From Piper betle (taxonomy: Eukaryota > Streptophyta > Magnoliopsida > Piperales > Piperaceae), in contig JAURVB010001639.1 in the NCBI GenBank assembly GCA_033002965.1, positions 37,995 to 101,994 on the forward strand: a DNA stretch of 64,000 bases, given 5' to 3'. Each line of letters starts with the position of its first letter. The stretch's first letter is position 1. Position numbers and translations under genes: made by a program. Below, piece after piece: positions 47,212-57,058 of this stretch. The notes under the pieces were generated by a model. That model worked only from the letters and a program-made list of their open reading frames with translations. It made no database searches and was not told the origin of the DNA.

Positions 47212-47810
47212 GCGAGGAATGAGTCTTGCATGTGGAAAAACAATTTGGGTAAAATTGATGCGTGTGATGCTCCTTAGAACAAAGAGTTCGTTATTTTGTG
47301 AGTTTTTGGTGTTACGTGTTCTGATGTTTTCAATCAGGCTCAGCTTTGGATTGTTGGTGAGGAGTGAGTGCTGTATTGCAGTAGATTTTTTTGAAAAAAT
47401 ATTTGGAAAAAATGAAGTGCCAAATGTTTATCAGAATGAGGAGATCATGTGTGTTGCAAACGGTTGGTGTTACTTGTTCTAAATTTTTAATTTTCTGATG
47501 CTCTTAGCGAGGCCAAGATTGGATTTTAGGGAGGGCTGAGTGCTGTACTGTAGTGGATTGGATGTTGGGAATTGTTTAAAATTGATGGAAGAGATATTAG
47601 AATAAGGAGCTTGTTTATGCTGTAATTTTTTGTGCTATCTGTTCTTGTTGTTATGATATTTTTTGTTAGTTTAAGTTTTGATTATTGATAAGGAGTGAGT
47701 GCTGCACTTCCCAGGTCGGGTGGAAAAGATTTAGGTTAATATGTTGTGCGGGATGTTCATTAGAACAAGGAGCTCATTTGTGTATTGCTTTGATAATTTC
47801 AAATTTGGCT
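47212..47810 (+). repeat. Four diverged tandem units of about 135-172 bp
   Basis: Units begin at about 47212, 47346, 47518 and 47676 with variants of TTGGATTGTTGGTGAGGAG plus TGAGTGCTGTATT, and carry GAACAAGGAGCTC-type words later in the unit. They precede the potassium-transporter exon and may be part of its old intron. Confidence 0.5.
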
Positions 47811-48069
47811 AATTTTTTATTATTAGCTTCAAAAGTGCAGGTCTTTTGCTAAGACTAAAAACAGGTCATGACTAACTTGAGATATCTGCTAACTTGAGTA
47901 GGATTGCTACGAGTTACATGGTGGATTGGTTGTGGACCAAGAAAAACTATTGTTCATGATACTCCAATTTCAAAATTTGAACAGTTGTCGATTTATTATT
48001 AATAGTTGGAATTTAATTTGAATGGTTCTTTCTCTGCCTTCCATGCTTACGAATCTGACTTGCTTGTAG

Positions 48070-48200
48070 ATGTCTCTCGGCAAGAAAATTGTTCTAGTTT
48101 TTCAGACTCTTGGTGTAGTCTTTGGTGACGTTGGTACCAGTCCTCTGTGCACATTTGATATAATATTCAAAGAGAACGGGGAGGATGTGTTGCAGCATAG
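48070..48200 (+). pseudogene. HAK/KUP potassium transporter exon fragment
   Basis: Opens after an acceptor-like TTGTAG and reads MSLGKKIVLVFQTLGVVFGD, then VGTSPLCTFDIIF and GEDVL. This is the first transmembrane segment of HAK5-like (cluster I) K+ transporters, whose signature is FQTLGVVFGDVGTSPLYTF. Homology stops abruptly after GEDVL at about 48195, where the repeated CAGCATAGCCATCTTGGTTG sequence begins. No other HAK exon follows, so this is an isolated fragment, either captured by a transposon or left by a deletion. Confidence 0.75.
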
Positions 48201-48227
48201 CCATCTTGGTTGTGCTCCACTTTTTTC

Positions 48228-48256
48228 CCAACCATTAGATTTTATCTAATGATTGG
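48228..48256. repeat. Palindrome with 13-bp arms beside the HAK fragment
   Basis: CCAACCATTAGAT, three T, then its near-perfect complement. A related copy of the surrounding sequence (CCATCTTGGTTGTGCTCC or TTGTGCTTCAG plus a palindrome with GTTGGAT...ATCCAAC) is at about 50393-50456. Confidence 0.6.
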
Positions 48257-48289
48257 AAAATCCCTGGACATCCTTGTCAAAATATATCC

Positions 48290-48775
48290 ATCTTGGTTGT
48301 GCTCCTCGCCGGCCGCCTCTTCGGCCCCGACTCCTCGGCGGGAAGGAATGGTGTGAGGGATCGGATCTCAGCTAGGGGCGACAATGGCATTGGAGGGCAG
48401 GCATTTGGGGTTGATGGACTTGGTGGAGTCGAGGTGGGTGTTCAAGGACGACGACAATGGCATCTCCGGCAACGACGATTTGTTACCTTGCATAGCCCTT
48501 GAATATTCGGAGGACAATGATGGCAGGGAGTGGTGGCTGATTTAGACTGGCCCCGGCGTCGACTCGTTCGATGTGGAGGCGCTCAAGGTCCCCGGTGCTT
48601 AGAGGCTCGACTATGAGTTATTGAGGTTTTTTGAGGCGAGGTCAATGTCGCTGGCTAGCAGTGGGCAACTTGTAGCGAGGACGCCGACGGTGGGGTGGCG
48701 TGGCAAAACAGAGGGCGGGAGCAATCGGTCGGTAGAGGAAGAAATAGGGGAGAAGGCCGGGGGGGGGGGGAGGGG
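48290..48775 (+). other. GC-rich segment without a recognised gene
   Basis: Moderately GC-rich, with short ORFs, ending in a G run (about 48759-48774). It resembles fragments of plant coding DNA in composition but I cannot assign a family. Confidence 0.35.
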
Positions 48776-48871
48776 GTAGTAGATGTTAGGCTTTTATAAT
48801 TTTGTAATCTACTATATATAGTAGATCACAAAATTAGTTTTAGGTCGTTTAGCGTGTTAGGTTGTAGATGT

Positions 48872-49217
48872 TAGGATTTTTTAGGCTTATATAATGTATG
48901 GTTGTAGATGCTGGAAAACATTGTCATTGTATTTTTTGTGTATTTTATAGATTGTAATCTTCTGTACTTTATTGAATGACGATGATAATTTTTTGTCTAT
49001 TTATATTATTTTTAATATTATATCTATGTCATTTAAAACACAACCATGATGAATGATACATTTTTCTGTCTATTTACATAATTATAGCATCTTAAATTTT
49101 CATCAAATATTGACTATGTATGATCTTAATGGATTCGAACTACCATCCCTCAAGAATTTCTTGAGTGTTCTGCCAATTTTAAGCTAAAAATTCACAACAA
49201 TTTAAATCATTGAAAAA
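48872..49217 (+). repeat. Direct repeat copy 1 (about 345 bp), carries a tRNA-like sequence
   Basis: Nearly collinear with 54370-54714. Both start TAGGATTTTTT then GCTTATATAATGTATGG. The tRNA-like part of this copy is about 49121-49194 on the minus strand and is more degraded than in copy 2. Confidence 0.8.
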
Positions 49218-49450
49218 AAGGTTAATGTCATTCCAAAGCTTTCATGTCAGATAGGCAACACATTAAAAAATGAAACAACGGGGGAATTTACAAGAGAAGC
49301 ATCTGATAAAGTCTGACATACGGATTATGAATGCATTTCTAAAACTGAATAAGATAAGAAATTTGGGGAAATGATTTAAAAAATGTATGCCAAGCTGCTT
49401 CAAAAAATCAATTCCACACATTCATTCATTAATTCCCATGAGTCTACAAT

Positions 49451-50279
49451 TGTGAGATCCCTCAACTTAGTCCCACATCTAATACCTACTGGGCGAAGAT
49501 CCTGTTTATAAGTGGGAATGGACTATAGATCTTTAACTTCCGGGGTACCCATTTTAAAGAGATGACTTAGCCCATTACGTTGCACTCTTAGGCTGGGTCG
49601 TTACAAATGATATCAGAGCCGACCTGGTTCCGTGTTAGATGGTGGGATGGACTAGGGACGTTGGCTAGGCTGCCGGTCACGGGCCAAAAAGGTCGTGGGC
49701 TGGGGTTAGCAACGGGCCAAGACTAGAAACGTTGGCTAAGTCTGCCGGTCGCGGGCCAAAAGGACGTGGGCTGGGGCTAGCAATGGGCCAATAATAGGCA
49801 TTTCGGGGACGAAATTTCCTAAGGTGGGTGGATTGTGAGATCCCTCAACTTAGTCCCACATCTAATACCCACTGGGAGAAGATCCTGTTTATAAGTGGGA
49901 ATGGACTATAGATCTTTAACTTCTGGGGTACCCATTTTAAAGAAATGATTTAGCCCATTACGTTGCACTTGGGCCGGGTCGTTACAAATGGTATCAGAGC
50001 CAACCTGGTTCCGTGTTAGATGGTGGGATAAACTAGGGACGTTGGCTAGGCTACCGGTCACGGGCCAAAAAGGTCGTGGGTTGGGGTTAGCAACGGGCCA
50101 AGAATTGGCATTTCGAGGACGAAATTTCTTATGGTGGGTGGATTGTGAGATCCCTCAACTTAGTCCCACATCTAATACCTACTGGGAGAAGAGATCTTGT
50201 TTATAAGTGGGAATGGACTATAGATCTTTAACTTCCGGGGTACCCATTTTAAAGAGATGACTTAGCCCATACCGTTACA
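49451..50279 (+). mobile_element. TRIM-type mini-retrotransposon array: LTR-int-LTR-int-LTR
   Basis: Three LTRs at 49451-49615 (165 bp), 49834-49986 (153 bp) and 50144-50279 (136 bp, lacking part of its 3' end) begin TGTGAGATCCCTCAAC and end CGTTACA. After the first and second LTRs comes an initiator-Met primer-binding site (TGATATCAGAGC at 49618, TGGTATCAGAGC at 49989) and short non-coding internal DNA ending GGTGGGTGGAT. The array as a whole is flanked by ACAAT at 49446-49450 and 50280-50284, a normal 5-bp retrotransposon target duplication. There is no gag or pol, so it depends on proteins from another element. Confidence 0.88.
49989..50000 (+). promoter_or_regulatory. Primer-binding site of the TRIM array
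   Basis: TGGTATCAGAGC lies two bases after the second LTR and is an exact match to the initiator-Met tRNA complement. Confidence 0.85.
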
Positions 50280-50379
50280 ACAATTCCAACCATGATGTTT
50301 ATCATATCCACAAAAAGTACTTAGTTGACTTACACGTTACACATATTTTGTTAATAACATTTGAACATGGATATAAGGT

Positions 50380-51250
50380 TTCTATGCTGCAACACAGCCA
50401 TCTTGGTTGTGCTTCAGTTTGATTCCAGTTGTTGGATTCTATCCAACGGCTAGAAAATAACCCTGCCCAAGTGTATTGATTTGTTTCTCCCGCGACGCTA
50501 TGCAACACACAACACACAGCCATGGCTGGATGAAGGTGGGAGGCGTCGGCATGGGAGTCCAGTGAGGAGGTGGTCATAGACTATAGCGCTGATGGAAGCT
50601 TAGCTGTTTCGCTTCCTCTGTTTCTCCTCCAGCGCAATGCAACATGGCCGGCGGGATGAAGGAGGGAGGCGTTGGCTTGGGAGCCTGGTGAGGAGGCAGT
50701 CGTGGAGTCCAGCACCAGTGTAAGCTGCGACAATGAAGAAGTAGAGGAGGATCACAAGTTTCACAAGTTTCGTACACTCTGTTTCTACCAGGATGCCGCA
50801 CAGCATGACCAAAGGGATGATGGCGGGAGGCGTCGGCTTGGGAGTCTAGTGAGGAGGCGGTGGCCGGCAAGTCCACCATTGCCATTGCCTCGATCAACAC
50901 TATAGCTTTTCCATCGCCGCCAACCATAGTTCTCTGTTTTCCGCTTCCTCTATTTCCTGCCGGTGACTTCAACCTCGAACTGTCAAACCATTTTGTAGCT
51001 GAGCTAGAGCTCAACTTCATCAGTTGCTGCAATGAGCTCAACTCCAAGTACGCCGCCTATGGGCAAGAGCGAGAGGCATCTAAACCTACATCGTCACATT
51101 CACTGTCAGTGGCAATCTTGATCAAAGCCATCGCCAGCGAGTGTAGCCAGAACCTCCTGGTAATTTGCATTGTAGAGGTCCCAACTCCAACGCCTCTAGA
51201 ACCAACTAGATTCTTCACCACACTATTTGTAAAAACCATGATTTTTATTA
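50380..51250 (+). repeat. Segment with a threefold GGAGGCGTCGGCATGGGAG-type repeat
   Basis: Variants of GGGAGGCGTCGGCTTGGGAG plus TCTAGTGAGGAGGCGGT occur near 50540, 50665 and 50825, with related CTCTGTTTCTCC and ATGCAACA words between them. Open frames on both strands follow from the repeats. No protein family was recognised. The left part (50393-50456) repeats the sequence that interrupts the HAK fragment. Confidence 0.5.
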
Positions 51251-51820
51251 CAAGGCTCGAACCTAAATATTATAAAATAAATATCGATGAACCAATATGG
51301 TTGGTTATCAAGTCGACCGGTCATGGTTCGACTTAAGGTCACCTAGAAAATACCTATTTATGAATGGATGATGGGGTGTGAGAATTTAATGAAGGGGCTC
51401 GTTGAACCTAGGAAATACTTATGGATGATGGGGTATGAGAATTTAATGGAGGGAATGGTTGAAGTGTATATATATGCGGGAGGAAGGGATCGTTGAGGGG
51501 GGGAGGTACATCCTTGCATCAAATTCTTCTTGCCTCCTCTCCGTCCCACACGACCTCCCCATTTTTGCGGGAGTATTTTGTCCCTCATCTTATTTGTTTC
51601 CATTAGGATTCTTGCATGCAAGGTTAGTTGGAGACGCCCTGCTAAGTTGCTAGACCCTAGTGTCTTATGCATGGGGTTCTTGTCGACTGCTTGGTATAAA
51701 TTGCTGCGAGTCTTTGGGGTTGGGTGTTTGTTTTGTTGTGGGTGTGCTGCTTTGCTTCATCCTTCGATTGGCAAGAGTTGTTGGGATTCTTTGAATTGCT
51801 TAGTTATTTTGTTAATGGAG

Positions 51821-52053
51821 ATGTCAGAATGGACCTGACAACCAATAATGAAAATGTCAGAATGGACCTGATAGCCAATAATAGATATGTTAGAATGGAC
51901 CTGACAGTCAATAATGGACATGTCAGAATGGACCTGATAGCTAATAATGGACATGTCAGAATGGACCTGATAGCCAAAAATGGATATATCAGAATAGACC
52001 TAATAGTCAATAATAGATATGTCAGAATGGACCTGACAGCCAATAATGACTAA
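51821..52053 (+). repeat. 33-bp minisatellite, seven units
   Basis: The unit is ATGTCAGAATGGACCTGA plus about 15 bases ending CAATAATGGAC, repeated seven times with scattered substitutions and no length change. Because 33 is a multiple of three, frames stay open on both strands (an 11-residue period, for example VRMDLIANNGH). Further degraded units containing CTCAGAATGA continue to about 52130. Confidence 0.9.
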
Positions 52054-52500
52054 TCTCAGAATGACCTGGGAGGCCACCTAATCTCAGAATGAACTGGAAG
52101 ACAAACTTTTAATCTCAGAATGACTTGAGAGTTTATAGAACTACATTAAGCTTGATCCCGACATGGGTATGTAGGCTAATCAAGATTGTTTGATTTCAGC
52201 TCACTTAAGGAAGAATGAAAGTATGGTTGGTGGTTCTTTTACAAACTCAGGGTAGGAGAATGGATAATAAATTGGACTTCCTTTTATTTTCTTGTGTTAT
52301 ACATGTGACTTTGGGAAACGATCCAAGACAGTGGAATTATTATTATTATGTCTTGACTAACTATAATTTACTTTGAATGATTCATACTTATGGTTTTAAT
52401 AGAAATCATGTAATATATAAGTAACGTCGGGACCGGTTAGGGTTGGTCATTACAGGGTTAGTTTGGTATAATTTCGAGTAACGCCTAGCCAGCTAGGCCC

Positions 52501-52838
52501 ACAATATTGTGAAAAATGGCGGGTCGTTATAGGTGGTATCAAAGTAACCTGGTTACATGTTAGATGGTGGGCTGGACTAGGGATGTTGGCTAAGTTGCCG
52601 GTCACGGGCCAATAAGGTCGTGGGCTGGGGCTAGTAACGGGCCAAGTATAGACATTTCAGGGACAAAATTTCCTAAGGTGGGTGGATTGTGAGATCTCTC
52701 AACTTAGTCTCATATCTAATACCTACTGGGAGAAGATCTTGTTTATAAGTGAGAATGAACTATAGATCTATAACTTGGTTAACCATTTTAAAGAAATGAC
52801 TTAGGCCCATTACGTTGCACTTTGGGCTGGGTCGTTAA
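52501..52838 (+). mobile_element. TRIM fragment with a 3' LTR
   Basis: A degraded primer-binding site (TGGTATCAAAG at 52534) and internal sequence matching the 49.4-kb array lead into an LTR at 52688-52838 (TGTGAGATCTCTC...GGGTCGTTA). The sequence left of the primer site only matches an LTR end over a short GGCGGGTCGTTA word, so the 5' LTR is lost or replaced. Confidence 0.7.
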
Positions 52839-52988
52839 AAGGGTTGTTACACTATTGGATTGTCGGACTTCTCGTAGGAGGTCACGTGCTTCCAAGCCAT
52901 CATGATGTTTTGATCCTCTATGTTTTTAATTTGGTTGGTGGGTTTTAGATCAATATTTGACATTTGTTTTTTATTTTTGGCTGAGCAG

Positions 52989-53054
52989 GTGCTGATTAAT
53001 CATTTGGAGGATGCGCAGGAGCAGATTGATATGGCAATATCATCGGCTTTGAAG
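52989..53054 (+). other. Exon-like remnant of unknown origin
   Basis: After an acceptor-like GCAG the frame reads VLINHLEDAQEQIDMAISSA then LK, followed by a good donor (GTGAGC). It has the amphipathic look of a coiled-coil exon. I cannot identify the gene. Confidence 0.35.
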
Positions 53055-53185
53055 GTGAGCTAACCGTTGTGAAATAGTCGAATGCCTATTTTGTATATCT
53101 GATGGAAGAAAATAGCATCATTAGATATACTGATGGGAAAAATGTAAGTAGTTCCATGGAAGGTAATGAAGATTAGATACACAAT

Positions 53186-54369
53186 TTGTGGTTGACTCAA
53201 CATGGAATGCAGATTACAAAAGATTGCGAGGAAATTGAAGAATTTGACAAGAGTAGTGAAGATTTTGACAAAATAGAAGATGAAGGTGAAGTCGTAAAAA
53301 TATTCAAATGTTTTGAAAACATGACTCTTTGTTTGGGCATGGAATTTTCTTCAAAAAATACTGCATATGATTTTTACAACCAGTATGCAAAAAGACAAGG
53401 GTTTAGCATTTGAAAGGCTGAGCCAAAGAAGTGAGATCATGAACTCATTTTTTGATGGATTTATACATTCACAAACCCCATTGGCAGATTTTGTGAGGCA
53501 ATATGATAGAGCGTTACAATCTCGTAGATTTGACAAGGAATAAGAGGATTTTCATACTTTGAATTCTAAGCATGTGCTATGTGGATACTCTCCTCTTGAG
53601 GCTAAAGTTGGAATTGTGTACACGAGATCAAATTTTGATATTTTTAAAGATTAATTGAAAAGGAGCCAAAGTAGCATTTATAAGAAAATTGGCGAGGAGG
53701 GTTCCATAACAAAATATGAAGTTTTTTGCATGATGACGAAGATAAAAAACATGTTGTTGCCTACCAAACTTGTGAAGAAATGAATGTCATATATAGTTGC
53801 AAGAAATTTGAAAGTGAAGGAATTTTGTGTATGCACATTTTGGAAATTTTTCATAAGAAACAACTCTGCGAAATTTCAAGTCAATATGTACTATACAGTT
53901 GGACAGTTAAAGCTAGATATTGTTATTCAAGCCAGTGTGAGGATATCAAAGCTCGTTCATTCCTCCACACCGTTGCAAATATGGAAATTTTGGAATATGA
54001 CTATCCGATTGCAAGATTTGGGAACAAGTTCAGATGAGCAATATCATTTTACATTACCACTTTTAGAAAATTTGGTTGAAAAACTTGATGCGATTAGGAG
54101 TTCATCTTCATTAAGAGTACAACCAAACAGAGAGTTTGTTGAAAGGTAAGTTAGAATTTCAATGGAGCATATTCCCCAAATAATAGTACGTGACCCCTCT
54201 CAGTTGCGTACTAAATGTCGTCCAAAGAATAGTCAAAGATTGAAGGTTGGATACGAAGTTGCTCAAGCTCAAACAAAAAAAAGGATGTGTAGACTTTGCA
54301 ATAAGAAGAGGTCATTATTCTACAACATGTAAAAATATTCATAGTAATTATAACAATGATTCTATGCAA
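53186..54369 (+). pseudogene. FAR1-related (FRS / MULE-transposase-derived) gene, decayed
   Basis: An acidic N-terminus leads into GMEFSSKNTAYDFYNQYAKR, the FAR1 DNA-binding domain (53330-53410). After frame changes, QRSEIMNSFFDGFIHSQTPL (53420-53490) matches the C-terminal part of the transposase-like core. A SWIM zinc-finger-like stretch (CKKFESEGILCMHIL) lies at about 53800-53850. The central DDE region is missing between the FAR1 and QRSE parts. Numerous stops are present. It ends against direct-repeat copy 2. FRS genes are domesticated Mutator transposases acting in light signalling, but this copy is dead and could equally be a transposon remnant. Confidence 0.75.
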
Positions 54370-54714
54370 TAGGATTTTTTGTGCTTATATAATGTATGGT
54401 TGTAGAGGCCGGGAAACATTGTCATTGTATTTTTTGTGTATTGTGTAGATTATAATCTTCTGTACTGTTATTGAATGAAGATGATAATTTTTTGTCTATT
54501 TATATTATTTTTAATATCATATCTATGTCACTTGAAACACAATCATGATAAATCATATTTTTTATTTATTTACATAATTACAGCATGTCAAATTTTTATC
54601 AAATATTGACAACATAGGATCTTGATGGATTTGAACCAACATCCCTCAAGCATTTCTTGAGTGCTCTGCCAATTTTGAACTAAAGATCCACGATAATTTA
54701 ATTCGTTGAAAAAT
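54370..54714 (+). repeat. Direct repeat copy 2 (about 345 bp)
   Basis: Second copy of 48872-49217, 5.5 kb away in the same orientation and directly after the FAR1-related remnant. Differences are scattered substitutions and 1-2-bp gaps. Confidence 0.8.
54617..54689 (-). tRNA. tRNA-like sequence, probably a pseudo-tRNA or SINE head
   Basis: On the minus strand 73 bases begin GGATCTT and end AAGATCC, a perfect 7-bp acceptor stem. Between them are a D-arm-like part ending GGCAGAGC, a CTCAA/TTGAG anticodon stem with a 7-base loop (GAAATGC), and a B-box-like GGTTCAAATCC. The loop lacks the usual U before the anticodon, and the T stem has a mismatch. Read literally the anticodon would be AAT. A functional tRNA is doubtful; a tRNA-derived SINE is a good alternative. 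Confidence 0.35.
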
Positions 54715-55246
54715 ATAAGCGGGTGGTCTAAAGAAAAGTTTTTATGATAGACAACACATTCAAAATTAAAATAGCAGCAGTTTGATATTCGTGAGACATT
54801 TCCTGTAAAAGTGCATTCAGACATTTCACAAGTGATCCTTCAAATAATTAACGACTACTATTTCAATTTTCACCAACAATAAAACCAACTTTGAACCAGC
54901 CACAACCCCACATACACTTCAAAGAATTTTTGGGCAATATGATAAAAAATTCATCAAAGATTACCTTCAGTTGACGATAAGTCTTACACAATCCAGAATT
55001 ACTTAATTGCAACAAAAGGAAATGATCCATTAGTCTCCTCCTAAATCAATTAAGTTGAAAAGTAAAATAAGGAATGATTTGGATCAAAACACACTGTATT
55101 TTTTTATGAAAGTTGACTAAGACTCCAACAATTATATAAGAAAAATGAAACCTAATCTTTAAAGAATACTATGCAATATACAAAAAATAAATTTATACTT
55201 CGATATACTTGACATGGTAGATGTAGATAGAGCCCCCTTTGTGGAT
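54715..55246. other. Spacer before the solo LTR
   Basis: AT-rich, no gene recognised. Confidence 0.4.
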
Positions 55247-55400
55247 TGTGATATCCCTTAACTTAATCCCACATCTAATACCTACTGGGAGAAGATCCTG
55301 TTTATAAGTGGGAATAGACTAGAGATCTTTAATTTTCGGGGTACCCATTTTAAAGAAATGACTTAGCCCATTACGTTGCACTTTGGGCTGGGTCGTTACA
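55247..55400 (+). mobile_element. Solo LTR of the TRIM family with 5-bp TSD
   Basis: This 154-bp LTR (TGTGATATCCCTTAAC...GGGTCGTTACA) matches the array LTRs. It is flanked by TGGAT at 55242-55246 and 55401-55405. There is no internal region, so it is a recombination product of a complete element. Confidence 0.85.
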
Positions 55401-55405
55401 TGGAT

Positions 55406-56097
55406 GTTCCTTGCTTCCTACCATTTGTTGTAAGAATAACTTCATGCAAACCAGACCAGTTCCAACAAATGGAGTACCTTAATATTGAACAACATCAAGA
55501 AAGCACAAGTCTCTCACCACAACCCCATACAACAAAACAAAGTTAAACCAAGATGACCACTCTGTGTATTACCCGTAAGTAAGATTTGAGAGGTCAAAAT
55601 GACAATGTTGTTGAAATTCCTTTAGTGGTAGAGGTGCAAGATAGAGTTGGGGTTGCAAATGGCAATGCAAAATTGAACATGTATCATTTTAATTTATTAG
55701 TTTTAGAGGACTCAAAATGATAAAGATCATTCATACCCTATAAACTACAAACGGACTTGGGAGCTGCCCATGTAATGGAAGGATTCGATCATACATAACA
55801 CCTTGCAATCTAGAAAACAATATTGTATCTTCTTGAGCAGCACAACAAGGAGGAAAACCAACAGTTATGATCAACAAACATAATAATAAGAGTGGCATAT
55901 AATCAAGTATTAGTAAGAAGCAGCACAAACATTTACATAGGCACATCAGAAGAACAATTGTCATAAAAGTAAAGCACAAACAATTACATAAGCACTTTAG
56001 AAAGAACAGTTAACATAAAACTATACCACCTTCTGAGTAGCAAAATTTAGCAATTCAAATGTAGCATAACTTAATTTCTCATTCTAAAAAACAATTT

Positions 56098-56099
<2 letters not shown>
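55406..56099. other. Spacer between the solo LTR and the SRPP fragment
   Basis: AT-rich, no gene recognised. A short minus-strand ORF at 55731-55979 with many C and L residues has no family signature. Confidence 0.4.

Positions 56100-56172
<73 letters not shown>
56100..56172. repeat. Compound TC-TA microsatellite
   Basis: About 15 TC units pass directly into about 20 TA units. It gives a spurious repetitive ORF on the minus strand. Confidence 0.9.
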
Positions 56173-56177
<5 letters not shown>

Positions 56178-56227
56178 CATCACGACAACAATTCATGGCA
56201 AGAAACAAATGAACAAACAAAAAAAAC

Positions 56228-56446
56228 CTTATGATCGGCAAATTTGAGGATCTCAATCGGATCACCGTGGAACTTGTCATAGACAAGGCCAACGACGCTC
56301 TTAACGGCGCCTTCCACATTCTCAATGCTAGATGTGAGTAGGCTAGAGTTCTCCTTGGCAAAGATATAGATAACCGCAACCAAGGTTAGCGCTCAAGCGG
56401 CCACCGCATGAGCAAATTCCAGGTACTTCAATCGTTGTTCTTCAGA
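56228..56446 (-). pseudogene. REF/SRPP (rubber elongation factor-like stress protein) exon fragment
   Basis: This 219-bp exon has AG before it (56448-56447) and GT after it (56227-56226). It reads SEEQRLKYLEFAHAVAA, a TGA stop at 56395-56393, then KENSSLLTSSIENVEGAVKS and VYDKFHGDPIEILKFADHKV. These are the characteristic blocks of the REF/SRPP family, lipid-droplet-associated proteins that stabilise particle surfaces and respond to stress. The frame is unbroken apart from the stop. No following exon was found, so it is an isolated fragment like the HAK exon. A CT-to-TA microsatellite lies just downstream of it. Confidence 0.8.
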
Positions 56447-57022
56447 CTGCAAAAACAAAAATTCTGTCACAAAGATGCCAACTTGTGAACCAACTTTGTG
56501 ATGCATCAAAAATACCATAAAATTCATCACACAACCAAGATCCATCCCCAACTGTCCGCAACCGCCAGACTAGATCCGCCATTGCCTACACACACTAGAG
56601 TGCCTCCTTCCTCTCCACGCGCTCCCTGCTCTTGGCCCGGATCTCGCCCTCGCTGCCGAGGGAGAAGAGGCCGAGGAGGGTGTCGATGTTGGCGGTATCG
56701 GCGACGGCATCGGCGGTGGAGATAAAGCGGGCGGCGAGGGAGAAGGCAGGGAGGTGGATGCTCCTTTAAAAACTCGTTGGATGAACTCGCTCTTTCAAAC
56801 TTCCCCACAAATGAATTTCACATCGTTGGATGTGCTTTTAACAGCTAGGTCACTGATCACAACTGCAGCATAGCCAGATGGTTGTGGGGTCCTTAGGGGG
56901 CATGGCGAGCGGCAGCATGGGGAGGACGAGAGGTAAGGGTTTTTCAAGATCTATAGTTCTGGACCATCCTTATGATTGGACAATCCAGATTAAAGGCAAT
57001 GGTCGTCCCCAAGTTACCCTAA

Positions 57023-57058
<36 letters not shown>

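Noticed and set aside
51821..52053. CRISPR-like regular array
   Set aside because: The units are contiguous without unique spacers, and the DNA is eukaryotic. It is a minisatellite.
56071..56379. Minus-strand ORF with alternating Y-I and E-R runs
   Set aside because: It is a translation of the TC-TA microsatellite joined to the wrong frame of the SRPP exon.
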